Shown piece by piece: positions 1-11,195 of a stretch of 64,000 nt of DNA. The stretch's first letter is position 1. Each line of letters opens with the position of its first letter. Made by a program: the position numbers and the translations under genes. The DNA is from Diaporthe sp. PMI_573 (Eukaryota; Ascomycota; Sordariomycetes; Diaporthales; Diaporthaceae). The notes under the pieces were generated by a model. That model was not told the origin of the DNA. It saw only the letters and a program-made list of their open reading frames with translations, and ran no database searches. The stretch is from positions 177,465-241,464 of the forward strand of contig JAJTUP010000089.1 of NCBI GenBank assembly GCA_021399435.1, written 5' to 3'.

Positions 1-1605
1 GCTGCCCGTGGCCCTCGCCTGCGCCTCAAATAAGTCGTGGAGACAAAGTTCCACGGGTTCAGTCGGCGAAGAATTCCACCTGTGTATTTGCTCCGCTTCC
101 TCGTCCGACGACAATCGAATGTGTCCAAGTGGCGAGGCTTGTACGGCGTCGCGCACGAGCTGCTTCAACGCAGTGGTAAACTGTCCAACAATCCAAGTTA
201 TTTCCGTTTTCGTCTTGATATTTGGATCGTACTGCAAGTTGATGGACAATCCAGTGTCGGAGGGTGTGCAGATCAGGCACATCCCAATGTTGTGCTGTAT
301 GGCACTGCTCCTTGTATCATCAAATACCAGGCCTGTGGGCCACAGGATTGCATCAAACATGTCACCCTGCCCATCTTCCTTACTAGAAGCTGGCTGCACC
401 ACCATGACCGAATTCATCCTGCCCGTGTCCCTGCCACAGATGCTGAGAATGTCTTGGACGCCCAGCCAGCCATGCTCCGCACAGCTGTTCGCCTTCCTCT
501 GTAGATGCTGCAGGAATTCCCCAACGGCCATTTCGCGGTCCATCCGTACCTTAACAGGCACGGTGTTCATGGTCGGCCCTGTGATTTCCTCGATGCCGGC
601 AACGGGGCATCGCCGGCCGTTGAGGGTCGCGCCGAAAATGACGCTCGAACTCTGCGTGTGCTTCCATAGCACCATCGCCCATGCTGCCCACAGATACGTT
701 GATGATAGGACCGGTAACGAAGACAGCCGAGGTTCGTGCAGCTGTGTTCCGGAATGACGTCTGGATGGATGAGGCCAAGGTACTATGACGGATGCAGAGT
801 GAACCGCGCTGGTCGTCGGTATATCCCCACCACCGTTGCCGTGGATTTGCGGGAATTGAACGCATTCCTCTTCCCCTTCCAAAATCTCGCTCCTCCAAAA
901 TTCAACAGCCGCATCGAGTTTCGTCTTTCTGGCCTTGACTAGGTACTTGATAAAGTTCTTGAAACCAGGTCTAGGGCTGACGAAATGCCCCGGCCCGGCG
1001 CTGAGCGCATCTGAGCTCGCCTTCCATGCCTCAACGAAATCGTTAAAGACCAGGGGCAAGGACCATCCGTCGTACAAGACATGGCTAATGGCCCAGACAA
1101 AATGCTTCCCTTCCTCTAGCACTGACAGTCTCATTAGAGGCCGTCCGTAGTCCGTATCGAGTTGGTCACCATCCCGTAGAAATTTGTCCAGAGTGACGCC
1201 ATGTATGGGTTCATAGGTCAGTGGTTCCTTTGTCATAACCAAGTAGTCCTTTCCACTCGGTCCCCGCACAAGACGAGCCCGTAACAATTCGTTCCTTTGC
1301 ACCGTGATGTCCCAAGCGCGACTAAATCGCTCCAGGCGGAGGACACGTTGAGTCCGGTCATTCGGGAGATCTGAAACTGTGAACACCAATCGTGCAACGT
1401 ACAGTTGTCTCTCCGAAGGCGACGAGAGGAACGCGGCAAACATGGAAGATTGCAGAGGAGAAGGCGGGTAAGCATCAACGATGGAGTCAACCGGGAGGTG
1501 ACAAGACTGCGCGAGGGAGGCCAATAAAGATGAGCTCGAGCTGATGAGTTTCTGTGAACGAGACAGCGCAGGCGCATAGCTAGAGGTTGTGGCAACTGGA
1601 ACCAT
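1..1605 (-). CDS. NRPS, N-terminal part (condensation domain, then start of adenylation domain); cut by window edge
   Basis: A single uninterrupted minus-strand frame of 535 codons runs from the ATG at 1605 off the left edge. It begins MVPVATTSSYAPAL. A condensation domain starts near residue 40 (VDSIVDAYPPSPLQSSMFA, matching the usual 'YPCTPLQ' entry) and carries its active-site motif as SHVLYDGW near residues 171-178 (about nt 1070-1091). The later C-domain landmark ITGPTMNTVPV is also present. The last residues (LHDLFEAQARATGS) look like the start of an adenylation domain. The first His of the usual HHxxxDG is Ser, as in many fungal terminal condensation domains, yet an A domain seems to follow. 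No carrier domain precedes this C domain, so it either accepts a free or acyl substrate or takes a peptide from another NRPS. The four-module NRPS at 40254-54295 is an obvious partner candidate. Family assignment is firm; the substrate is unknown. Confidence 0.9.
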   Translation of the reverse strand, partial: MVPVATTSSYAPALSRSQKLISSSSSLLASLAQSCHLPVDSIVDAYPPSPLQSSMFAAFLSSPSERQLYVARLVFTVSDLPNDRTQRVLRLERFSRAWDITVQRNELLRARLVRGPSGKDYLVMTKEPLTYEPIHGVTLDKFLRDGDQLDTDYGRPLMRLSVLEEGKHFVWAISHVLYDGWSLPLVFNDFVEAWKASSDALSAGPGHFVSPRPGFKNFIKYLVKARKTKLDAAVEFWRSEILEGEEECVQFPQIHGNGGGDIPTTSAVHSASVIVPWPHPSRRHSGTQLHEPRLSSLPVLSSTYLWAAWAMVLWKHTQSSSVIFGATLNGRRCPVAGIEEITGPTMNTVPVKVRMDREMAVGEFLQHLQRKANSCAEHGWLGVQDILSICGRDTGRMNSVMVVQPASSKEDGQGDMFDAILWPTGLVFDDTRSSAIQHNIGMCLICTPSDTGLSINLQYDPNIKTKTEITWIVGQFTTALKQLVRDAVQASPLGHIRLSSDEEAEQIHRWNSSPTEPVELCLHDLFEAQARATGS

Positions 1606-2565
1606 TTTGGTGGAAGCTATAGGCAACCAGCGGCGCCTGCGAGGTCAGGAAAGACGGAGACTATCCCCAACAAAGACCTGACAGGATTTAATCCTTTAGA
1701 GATGCACTGAAGGTGACATTCAGTTAAAGAAGGCACGTTGTCTAGCATTTAGCCCACATGCGCCTTTCTGCCTGTGTCTGAGTAAATGAAGACATTGGTA
1801 AGCTTCCCTTGAGATTCCACAGGGCACATAGTCTGAACGCAAAGTTGATGTTGGAAATCATTGATTTTAATATCACATCAGCTAGATCCATCTACAGTAT
1901 CTACTCAATCAGCAGTGTTTTCGAATTATTATGAAGCTTCGACGAGTAACAATAGCCTCGGCCCTCCGGCTAAAGTCGTGCCCTCCCACTTTCCCCCGTT
2001 TTACGCATAACTTTGCAGACTACACATGTCACATAATTTCTGTTCAGTTTCGTTGACTTGCTGAACGGAAATATGGACATTCCAGGCCTCACAAATTTCC
2101 ATAATTCTTCAAATACCTCAGAAATACAAGTCCTGTGGCCAAAGTAGCTTGAAAGTATTATGTGGGGCAAGGTTTTTGTGATTCCGAACTATTTGTCCTT
2201 GGCAGGATTACTCATGAAGACTTAGTTTCATTCGCGCATGGTACCTTCAACCGTGGTACTGCGGAGATACTCGTTTATGCCTCAGGATTACGTTGTATTC
2301 TCATAGCGAGTGGATCCCGGCTATCCTCAAGTGCTGTTTGCCCAATCACGCCTCAGCTGCTTTAGCCATGGCTTTCCGCGATGCCGCACTCCATTGGGCT
2401 ATATGCACGCTCGCTTTCGGCTTCCTCCGTACTGTGTAGGATTGCCATGTCTCCAAATGTCACCTATGTCATTGACATACATGATCAGTGGCCGCCAAGA
2501 TGGACCCGCAGTGAATACAGAACAAAACTTTATCCAGTCTAGGTTCTTATGCTTCCGAAAATATG

Positions 2566-2603
2566 CCGCGGAACGATGGCTCGCGGGATAGCGCATTCCG
2601 CGG
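2566..2603. promoter_or_regulatory. Inverted CCGCGGAA / TTCCGCGG pair
   Basis: CCGCGGAA (2566-2573) and TTCCGCGG (2596-2603) form an inverted pair between the divergent NRPS and UstYa genes. Related sites lie at 3411-3418 (TTCCGCGG), 37157-37163 (TCCGCGG), 39178-39192 (TTTCCGCGGAATTCC) and 17578-17590 (TTTCCACGGAATT). CGG-containing palindromes are typical Zn2Cys6 targets. Function is inferred only. Confidence 0.3.
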
Positions 2604-2940
2604 ACAACAACGTGGCCGAGGACCTTGCAGAATACATCGGGTCTGGGATGCGGCTGCAATACTATGTAGTACTGTGGTATTTACTGACTATTGTGGTATC
2701 ACACTCTAGAGCGTACGGCTAGTGGAATCGAGTTGATTGAGGGTCTAGGAATCTTTACAAGCGGTGTGGGCCGCTTTGAAGCGCTATTTATATGTGGGCA
2801 TAGTGGGTCTGATTTATAATATACCTCTACACTTAAAGTAAGGCTTTAAGCGTACTAAGAAGTATACTATTACTAGCATTTCTTAGTGTTTTTAAACACA
2901 CCACTCCCTAGATTACACGACCCCTTAGAAGCAAAAGTAT

Positions 2941-3060
2941 AAATAGTTTTGCTTTTAATCTCTATATATGTACACTTTTTAAGCAGTATATAGGCGGTCC
3001 CTTTATATAATAGCTAATATTTAAATACTTAATATTTTAAAAAATATATCAATAATAATA
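2941..3060 (-). repeat. RIP-decayed dispersed repeat, copy A (inverted)
   Basis: The reverse complement contains TATATAAAGGGACCGCCTAT followed by an AAGTGTACATATATA-like stretch. This aligns with the copies near 36730-36840 and 54893-55010. Differences are mostly C/T and G/A transitions. The wider block 2820-3260 is equally AT-rich. Confidence 0.7.
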
Positions 3061-3809
3061 GATTTAAAATATAACTATAGTAAAAAGGCAAGCAGTATAC
3101 TTAATTATTAAGGGTGTACCGGCTTCTTTATAAATATTAATAAGTATATTAAGCCATTATATGCTCAACTAGGTGTAAATTACTTTGCTATAGCAATAAA
3201 AAAGTCTTATATAGTAAGTGCCTCTTAAATATTCTATAGTTTAGTTTAAGGCCAAGAACTAAACTTAGTTTAACTAATTTCAACCCTGGTTTGTGATATG
3301 TGGGCTATGAATTCCTGTCTCAGGTATCTCTCTAGATGTTGACAGGTCATAGTTCTGATCATTGCAGGGATCAATTAGGTTTCAGCAGAACTACCTGCAA
3401 TTGGTCATCTTTCCGCGGCAATGCACCCAAGAAACCCTGCAACCAGCGGGCAGTTGAGCTGTTGCATGTGCAACACTCGCTGGCCGTTGAGGAAAGTGGC
3501 GGCAAGTTGTCTGGTTTCTTTGGAACGAGAGGCGGGAAACGCTACGAGGATCGAGAAAGCAGCAGAGTCATCAGTTTCACGGTGTTGCGCCATCCCATCG
3601 TCAGACTGTCATTTCAGGATCTGTGCAACCCACATCTACCCAGATTTAGGACACTGTTTGAAAGAGTTACACAGTGCCTTTAATTAATCAACTTCAGCAG
3701 TTGATTTCACCAATTTGCACCATTACTATTACTTGCAACCTGGCTTTCTAGCCGCATCTTCTTCTCACTTGCCCCAACCGTGAGCCGTTGGCCCATCGTC
3801 TGTGTAGGG

Positions 3810-4916
3810 ATGGATCAATTTACCAACTTCTTCGGACAGCGATTCGGCCAAGTGAAGCACAAGAGCAGTCTCCGGTCCCAAACATATCAACCCATCCACG
3901 ATATTGATAATGATGGCGGCCCTCCAGTACGCATACACTGCTGCCACAGTCGGCTTTTGGCATGCTCCTTTACCGCGAACGCATTGATGCTTGTGGCATT
4001 ATTTGGCGTATTGTTCGGCTACTTTGAGTGGTTCGGCCGAGACGCAGTCTGCGAGCTAGAGTCAGAAACGCTTTTTGGTCACAGTGAGTATTTTGGGTGA
4101 AGGGTCATTCCTCATTTCTTTGTGTATGGGAAGGCTCAGGTCACTTACGCTTCGCGAAGTTTCATGGAAACACCAGCTCATCGTGAACAATGAGCGATTT
4201 ATCAACGCCAAGCCCCCCGACTACATGGTGGGTGAGGTTGGCATCAACAAGACCGATTCCGTCAACCCATGGGACGAAATTTATCCCACTACGTGGGTTT
4301 CGTTCCCGAAACCGAGCATTGGGGGCGTCCAAGGCTGGGGCATGAAGATGAAGCACGTGGCTGCCAATCCTGATGAATGGAAAGAGGAAAGTGAGGGTTT
4401 TGGGGTAGCTGTAATGCATCAGGTGCATTGCGTTGTGAGTTCATCATACTTGACACATCTCCTTGAAAATAGTTTCGAGTCACCTATAGACTAACTTGAG
4501 CTTCAATAGGCAGTTGTTAAGCATGCTTTGCTCACCTATGAAGAGACTGGGAAGTCGAACGCGGATCAAGTCCATCTCCATCACTGCGTGGAGACGCTTC
4601 GCCAGGTATGCCTCCGGTGCCGTGCTAACCAATGTGTCCCTTCCCCAAGAAATTTTCATCCATACTATTGATCACTACTTCATCGGTCACTAATATTGAG
4701 TGTGAAAAGGCGGTCATGTGTCATGGCGATATGACATTAGAACACCCAGAGATCGATAACGCCCACGATGTCATTTTGACTGGCTGGGGCAACACGCACC
4801 TATGCCGAGACTGGGAGAGTGTCGTGACCGCCATCAGCAAACATGCTATAAAGCACAAGGCAGAGGGATGGGCAAGATTTGAAGAAGGTGAACTAAAAAC
4901 AATAAGAGGGCTTTAG
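3810..4916 (+). CDS. UstYa/DUF3328-family protein (candidate peptide-tailoring oxidase)
   Basis: Four exons (3810-4083, 4160-4434, 4510-4605, 4710-4916) give 283 residues. The second junction is read from GTGAGT at 4435 to TAG at 4509, and the third from GTATGC at 4606 to AAG at 4709. The first acceptor (4159) was chosen because it alone keeps frame. A single membrane segment lies at about residues 55-78 (LLACSFTANALMLVALFGVL). The lumenal part has the two family motifs MHQVHCV and HLHHCVETLRQ (HxxHC twice), then MCHGD and a WGNTHLCRDW tail, as in classical UstYa proteins. Members of the family catalyse oxidative cyclisation, hydroxylation or chlorination of ribosomal and nonribosomal peptides. 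Its neighbours make a role on the NRPS product likely. The reaction cannot be read from sequence. Confidence 0.88.
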
Positions 4917-5422
4917 GATCGATAAACAGTAATAGGTATTTTGTGTACCATGTTCTAGTCTTGTATTCTGGGGCGTGGAAAGGGTTTCGGCTGGAATTAC
5001 GACGTGTTCTGTCATTGGGAGTTATCGAGTCATCGCCTTCGAGGTTTATAACTCACAAGAAAATGTCCGAGGTATTTGTTTTACGGGGTGTCCTTCCCCA
5101 GGCGTGTACGTTGTAGTTACTTGATCATTCAGCTGTTTGTCACCTCTTTATGCAAAGGTAGTGCAGATCCTTTTTGAATTTGCGAATGGAGCGAGTCGCG
5201 GTGAAACCATGCGGTCGCTCTTTGAGACTTTTCCTGGAAATGACTTCTCATTACCTATGGTGAGATGAAGGAAATGGGAGTAACGTATTTACAATTCATG
5301 GCCATGACACTGTGAAAGCCGCGAAAAGATTTTAGCATGGTGTCTAAAGTCCCCGTGTAAATACCTAACAAGTTTTTGACCACCCTAATCTGAGCAAGAC
5401 AATTATCAACGATTGAATCCAA
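4917..5422. other. Intergenic, convergent 3' ends
   Basis: About 500 bp between the 3' ends of the UstYa-type gene and the EamA transporter. I see no open frame with a recognisable domain, no repeat and no RNA gene. Confidence 0.6.
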
Positions 5423-6683
5423 TCAATCCTCAAGGCTTGTGCCGTCATGAGACGTTAACAGACTTTCCAGACTAACCGACTCTAGACCAGTCCTGTATAC
5501 TCTCTTCCTCCCGATTTTCTTCTGAACCCAGTTGTAGATTCTCAAGGTGCTCCTCTCCTCATAATGCTGTGGCTGCGTCTCGGTACTTTTGTCCATCAAG
5601 ACTGCTGCCAACGACACGATCAAAATCAGCCCCCCAATTACCGATGTCAACTTAGGAACAATGCCCCAGAAAGCCCAATCTAACAATCCAGCAAAGAGCA
5701 CCTGGGAAAGGATAAACAGGGTAGATGATGAAGACGGCTCGATGGCGAGACCAGAGGTCAATACGAACTCCTGAAATGAGGATATTGATTAGACGCAATC
5801 GTTATCCTCACTCGTACCGAGTCACATAGTTTATGTACTTACTGTAAGAAAGCCAAAAAGTCCGATTCCTACAAGGAGGGCTCCTTGTAGGAGATCGAAT
5901 TCCAAGTTGCGCGGACCCTGTTCCAAGAGAATCGCGATGCTCGTCACAGCTATCATTGTGGCTGCAAAGTAATTCACGCTGATGAGTGGATGGGCGCGAG
6001 TCCCAATGAAGCGGATAGAAGTGTAGGCGCACTGGGTTGAAAAAGCATTGATCAGTTCTGTCCACGAGACACAAAAAGAAACTACGAATTGTGAAATCAC
6101 TTACGGTGCCACCAAAGGCCCCCAATAACGCAAACATGATTCCCGTCAACCTGTTTGTCGTTTCCGCAGTGTGCTCTTCAATGGCATCGTCCTCCCCGAG
6201 TTCAAGGCGCTGGGTTATAAACTTGGAGTGCACGGTGATAAGTACAGCCACAGCACTCGTGACCGCCGCACCAATCTGCACCTTGGACACGCCGCCCCTC
6301 ATGAGCAACGCGCTCGCAAGACAGCAACCCAACGGCGCCAAGAGATTAAGCATGCTGGCCTCCGCCAAGGGGAGGTAATCCAGAGAGTAATAGAATCCGA
6401 TGGCACCGCAACAGCCCCCGGCAGACCTCAAAACCATGAGCCACCGCACCTCGCGTGGGCCCAAGGGGAAGTCATTGATGTCTTTTACCCAGCAGTAGAT
6501 CAAGGAGAGGGTGAGGGTGATGATCATGCGGACTTTGAGTATGTTGAACGGGCTGATCGGGTCGGAGAATCTTGTCTCGAGAGCTTTCACGCAGAGGTTC
6601 ATTAGGCCGCTCAGGATCTGAGAGATGAGAACTAGCAGAGGCCCCCAGTTTCTGCAGATGCATTTTCGCGTCTTTGAACCCAT
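5423..6683 (-). CDS. EamA/DMT-superfamily membrane transporter
   Basis: Three exons on the minus strand (6683-6105, 6031-5843, 5770-5423) joined by phase-0 introns of 73 and 72 bp give 371 residues. The start MGSKTRKCICRNWGPLL leads straight into the first hydrophobic segment. About ten hydrophobic segments are spread through the protein. FNILKVRMIITLTLSLIYC and the ADYLPLAEAS-like stretch (SLDYLPLAEASMLNLLAPLG) are typical of the first EamA repeat, and AHPLISVNYFAATMIAV of the second. The family exports metabolites or exchanges organic solutes. It may move a pathway product or precursor, but unrelated housekeeping use is possible. The gene is convergent with the UstYa-type gene. Confidence 0.85.
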
Positions 6684-8174
6684 GTGGAGCGAGGGATTTC
6701 ACGACTTGGTGCCTGTGAAATAAGTGTGTAGTGAAAAGGATGCCATTACTCGTAATTTGGTAGGTGAATCTACATACAAATAAGGTGAGCTGGTGTTGTT
6801 GTAGATTTGCAGTGGTAACTCTAACCGACGGGTTTCTGACGCATGTCGATCCTGGCGTAATCCGGAATACGCAGCCAGAATACCTGGAAAGGCTATGTCC
6901 TATAGATAAATGAACAGAATGCTACTATAGACCGGAAGAAAAAGAGTAAGCTGATAGGATATATAATGTCTGCTAAGATGTGGGTAGTTAGTTTTTTTTT
7001 TTTTTTTTTTAAAAAAAAAGTAGATAGTTTTAAGCTTTTATAACTTGTAGTATCAGCCTAGAATTTCATTAACTATATAGACTTTTAAGTAATAAAGATA
7101 AATTTTATAGAAAGAGAAAACTTATAGTCTTTTAATTAAATCCTATATTTCTTTTGATAACTAATTACGCCGCCTTATATGCCCAAACTAAAAACATTAT
7201 AGGTTTACTATACAAATAATTAATATACAAAGAATACGGTTGGTTCTCTGGGAACTTGCGTTGTGCCTAACGGCCCTACTCGCTGCCCACCGCTATGCTT
7301 TGCGCTCCGGGGCTCGCCCCCTTCGCCCCAGCCGGCCCTTGCTTAATTCAATTTGGAGCCTCTGTCTTGGTGGTTTTGAGATGTCGCTGATAAAAGTAGA
7401 CCTGCTAGTCCGAGACGGTCAAAATGAGTGATTCTCTGCCGCAAGGGGGTGCAGAATCCACCGTCCTGTCCGGCCAAGACCCGCCTATTTAAGCTCTGCA
7501 GTTCCGGAACTATGAATCGTGCTTTGATGCACGGGTAGTCTCCGGGAAACCTCTTTAGTAGCGAGCTTAAGTCGACTTTCCGGTCCATCTTGTAGACGTG
7601 ATGACTCGGGCCCCGAGCATCGCACCAATGACAAACACCCTCGGAAGACTCGGAAGATTACGGCAATACCGTGCGTGAACGGAATTCACGTCTCTTTCCG
7701 GTAAAAACGCGCTAGAAGTGCTGCGCTGTTGTCACTCCACTGCGTGGCTCTCCCATACTCGGTCTTCGGCTCGCATGGCCAGCGATATTCTGTATCGGGT
7801 TCGTCAGAAACTCTACAGGAGTGCGCTTTTGCCTTTCCATCCTGGGCATCTGTCTCAAGGAAGACCGATGGGCCTCCGTACGGGAGATTTTTCCGCATGC
7901 ATATTCTTTACGCGTCTACGTAAGCAGTCCCTCGAGACGCATCTTTGAGTATCAATGACGATCGAGGTTATGGGGCCACCAGGGGTTTCTGCTTGTGAAG
8001 ATTTTCGAGCTGCTTACTTACTTATCTTCCGCTGGCACTCTGCACATGTTCAGTAGTTTTAGCTATAAACTAATCATATTGTGAAGGCCCTCGATGCAAA
8101 GTCCCCGAGCCTTGGAGCTATTACATTGCACAGTTTTACATGACCCTGTGGCTTTTATCTCAATATTCGGTATC
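6684..8174. other. Divergent intergenic region with poly-T/poly-A tract and AT-rich block
   Basis: Between the divergent starts of the EamA gene and the acyl-CoA synthetase. A run of 19 T followed by 9 A sits at 6992-7019, opening an AT-rich block that runs to about 7235. From 7240 to about 7970 base composition returns to normal. Several short frames exist there, but none matches a family I know and none has consistent splice structure, so no gene is called. Confidence 0.5.
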
Positions 8175-10705
8175 ATGAGTTATACTGCAGAGGTGGTCAC
8201 TAGACCGTCTGCCGAACTGGTTATACATGGCCAGGAAGACGAATTACATGCACAAAAGACATATAATATACCAGCGGCTTATCACTCGTATGATTTTCAA
8301 TTATCTGGAGCGGCGTTTCACGCTATCTTCTGTACATTTTGCTGATCAAAACCAGGAAGCATCCCGGGACCCCTGTCTTGGCGTCTCTGGATGACTACCA
8401 CGCGCTTTACGAGCACTCACTTGCCGACTCGGATGCCTTCTGGGCGCATCAAGCCCATGACCTTCTTGAATGGGAGACGCCGTTCAAAAAGGTGCACCAT
8501 GGCGGTTTTGAACATGGTGACATAGCCTGGTTCCCCGGTGGCAAGCTCAATGCTTGCGTAAACTGCGTGGATCGCCATGCCTTTCAATCGCCAGACAAGG
8601 TCGCCATTGAGGCTGAGCCCCATGACCCCATCGCCGGGCAGCGCCGGCAGCTGACTTATAGCTCCCTTCTTCGAGAGGTCTGCAAGGCGGCTCAAGTGCT
8701 TCGCTCCTATGGCGTCCGCAAGGGTGACGTGGTGACTATCTATATGCCAGTGGTAGTCGAAGCTGTAATTTCAATGCTTGCCTGTTCTCGGATCGGCGCG
8801 ATCCACTCGGTAGTATTTGCAGGCTTCTCCGCTATGGCCCTGCGAGACCGGATCGTCGAAGCACAGTCAACCGTGGTAATTACTGCAGACGAAAGTCGGC
8901 GACCTGGTAAAATTTGTCCGCTGAAGAAAATTGTTGACGAGGCCCTGGCATCCAGAGAGCTGACTTGTGTCAAACACTGTCTGGTTGTATCGCATACTGG
9001 TGCCAGAGTCCCAATGCTGGACGGCCGAGATAAGTCTTGGTCTGACGAACTAGTGAAACGCTCGGGCTACTGCCCTGCAGAGCCATTGGATGCCGAAGAT
9101 GGATTGTTTCTGCTATACACCTCTGGATCAACAGGCAAACCGAAGGGGCTGCTACACACGGTTGGAGGTTATCTATTGGGGGCCGCTATGAACGGAAAAT
9201 ACACTTTTGACCTGCAGCTACAGGATAAGTTCTTCTGTGCTGGTGATTTCGGCTGGATCACCGGGCATACATATGGGGTTTATATGCCTCTCTTGGCCGG
9301 AATCGCAACAGTCATTTACGAAGGCACCCCAGCCTTTCCGGACGCCTCACGGTACTGGACCATCATCAACCGTCTCGGAGTAACTCATCTTTACACTGCT
9401 CCTACCTCCATCCGTTTACTAAAGCGGAATGGAGACGCTTATATCAAGGCTCATCAGCCTCTCAGTTCGTTGAGAGTGCTTGCATGTGTTGGGGAGCCGC
9501 TCGCACCTGAGGTCTGGAAATGGGCGCATGAAGTCATTGGCCAGGGCAATGTTCATATTCTCGATGTAAGTAGCAATAGATTCCTTAAACGGGGCCGATC
9601 CCTTTCCTAGAGTGGAGCTTCCTCTGGAACCCGAAGGCACCGGGCAACTCACTGACATTCCAACAGACGTATTTCCAAACTGAGACTGGCAGTCATGCTC
9701 TAACCCCTCTGGCTGGCATCACACCGTCCAAGCCCGGAAGCTCCGGTCTTCCTTTCTTTGGAATAGAGGCCGTGATTCTCGATCCTGCCTCAGGGGAAGA
9801 GATTACTTCGAGGACAGCTACAGGCATCTTGGCGTTCAAACGCCCATGGCCAAGCATTGCACGAACAGTACTTCGATCACACCAGCGGTTTATGGAAACC
9901 TATCTAAAGCCCTACAGAGGGTATTATGTACGTTACTCGCGTATCCTTTCTTTCTCTTCTTTTGCAGCCTCGATTCCTCCTATAGTATGCTAACATTTTA
10001 TTCAGTTCACAGGAGACGGTGCCACACGTGACGAGGATGGGTATTATGTCATCTCGGGACGCGTCGATGATGTGGTCAACGTGGCCGGTCATCGAATTGC
10101 TACCGGTGAAGTCGAGGGTGTCCTCATGCAAAACGGTAAGCCAAAAGCGAAACCAAAAAGAAGACTGAAGAGACAATAAATGGGATGCGGTTGGTCAGAA
10201 GTGTCTCACAAGTTATCAGAAAATTCCTTGTTACTGGAACTCGTGGATGACTGTACCATTACTAACAATGTATAACAGCAATCGTCGCCGAAGCAGCCGT
10301 TGTCGGCTCTGAAGACGAACTACTGGGCCAGGCAATAACCGGCTTTGTGTCATTGAAAGACCCGGCCATATCTGGCGGCCGGAGCGCAGAGGTCCGGGAA
10401 ATGCTGATTCAGCAAGTACGCCGTGCCATTGGACCCTTTTCAGCTCCAAAAAGGATATATCTCGTCTCGGATTTACCCAAGACAAGGTCCGGAAAGATCA
10501 TGAGGAGGTTGTTGCGGAAGATGTTGCAAGGGGAGCTGGTGGAGAACCTGGGAGATACGTCCACCGTGAGTATTGCCCATCAGATACCCTTCGTGCACAC
10601 CCAAATACCCGGTCTCCGCTAACACTCCCTCTGAAGCTTTCCAACGCAGGTTCCTTGAACATTGGGTGGGATGAAATTCATAGACAGCTTGAGGACACGG
10701 TATAA
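8175..10705 (+). CDS. Acetyl-CoA-synthetase-like acyl-CoA synthetase
   Basis: Six exons (8175-8287, 8356-9565, 9667-9927, 10006-10135, 10279-10565, 10637-10705) give 689 residues, the usual length for an AMP-forming acetyl-CoA synthetase. The enzyme makes acyl-AMP, then acyl-CoA. Landmarks are the N-terminal [14 protein letters not shown] region, the P-loop [61 protein letters not shown] and the C-terminal [13 protein letters not shown] with its acylatable Lys. The last acceptor was placed at 10636 because it restores the family's LGDTSTLSN end. The pocket Trp (DTYWQTE in fungal acetyl enzymes) is Phe444 here (TTC 9673-9675), and the Val of GWVTGH is Ile. That suggests a shifted acyl range. 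It may be a cluster copy supplying a starter acyl group, or an ordinary paralogue. Confidence 0.92.
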
Positions 10706-11195
10706 GACATGCACACTGGCGTCAGGAAGCTGAATATTGGGGCCGACACTGGACGGTAAATCTCTCATGTTGCGTCTACATTGAATGTGGCCATTGTTTT
10801 CAGAGAGTGGTGGACTGCTTTGTCCACATTTGGTCCCGACCACTTGTTAGGATGGCCCATGTCTCTTGGCTACAAAATCTTTTCCATAGTTCAGATGATG
10901 TATGCGAGACATTCTAAAAAGGTCCTAAACATAAGGGTTCTTATCTCCGAGTGATTTCGTTTTTATCCGCGTACATGTGCTTCCCTAGTAATATATAGAC
11001 CTTGATAGTTGATGTTGTAATCCATACACTGCCCGTGGATCAAAATTGAACAGGCAAAGTTGACATCTTTACGCGTGCATTTTGTGTAGATACGGAGAAC
11101 CAACTAGTTGATACACACCTGAATTCATTCACAGAATCCATGTGAGTGTGGTGATTCTCTAGTACGACTTTGGTCGACAAGGTACCTACGCAACA
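10706..11195. other. Intergenic, convergent 3' ends
   Basis: About 490 bp between the ends of the acyl-CoA synthetase and the ABC transporter. I see no gene, repeat or RNA signal. Confidence 0.6.

Larger units (their letters stand above)
1606..3809. other. Divergent intergenic region with AT-rich repeat
   Basis: This lies between the NRPS start (minus) and the UstYa-type gene (plus), so it probably holds both promoters. The short open frames here have no recognisable domain. About 2820-3260 is an AT-rich block containing one copy of the three-copy decayed repeat. TTCCGCGG-type sites occur at 2566-2573, 2596-2603 and 3411-3418. Confidence 0.6.

Noticed and set aside
8..1150. Plus-strand open frames at the left end (up to 249 codons)
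   Set aside because: They are shadows of the minus-strand NRPS, whose frame shows continuous condensation-domain motifs.
2162..2659. Overlapping short frames on both strands
   Set aside because: No known domain, no splice-linked neighbours, and they lie in a probable promoter region.
3336..3687. Frames of 62-115 codons just upstream of the UstYa-type gene
   Set aside because: No family resemblance and mutually overlapping on both strands; better explained as chance.
7240..7948. Cluster of short frames with normal base composition between AT block and acyl-CoA synthetase
   Set aside because: No frame has recognisable motifs or consistent introns; it may be an old fragment but I cannot support a gene.
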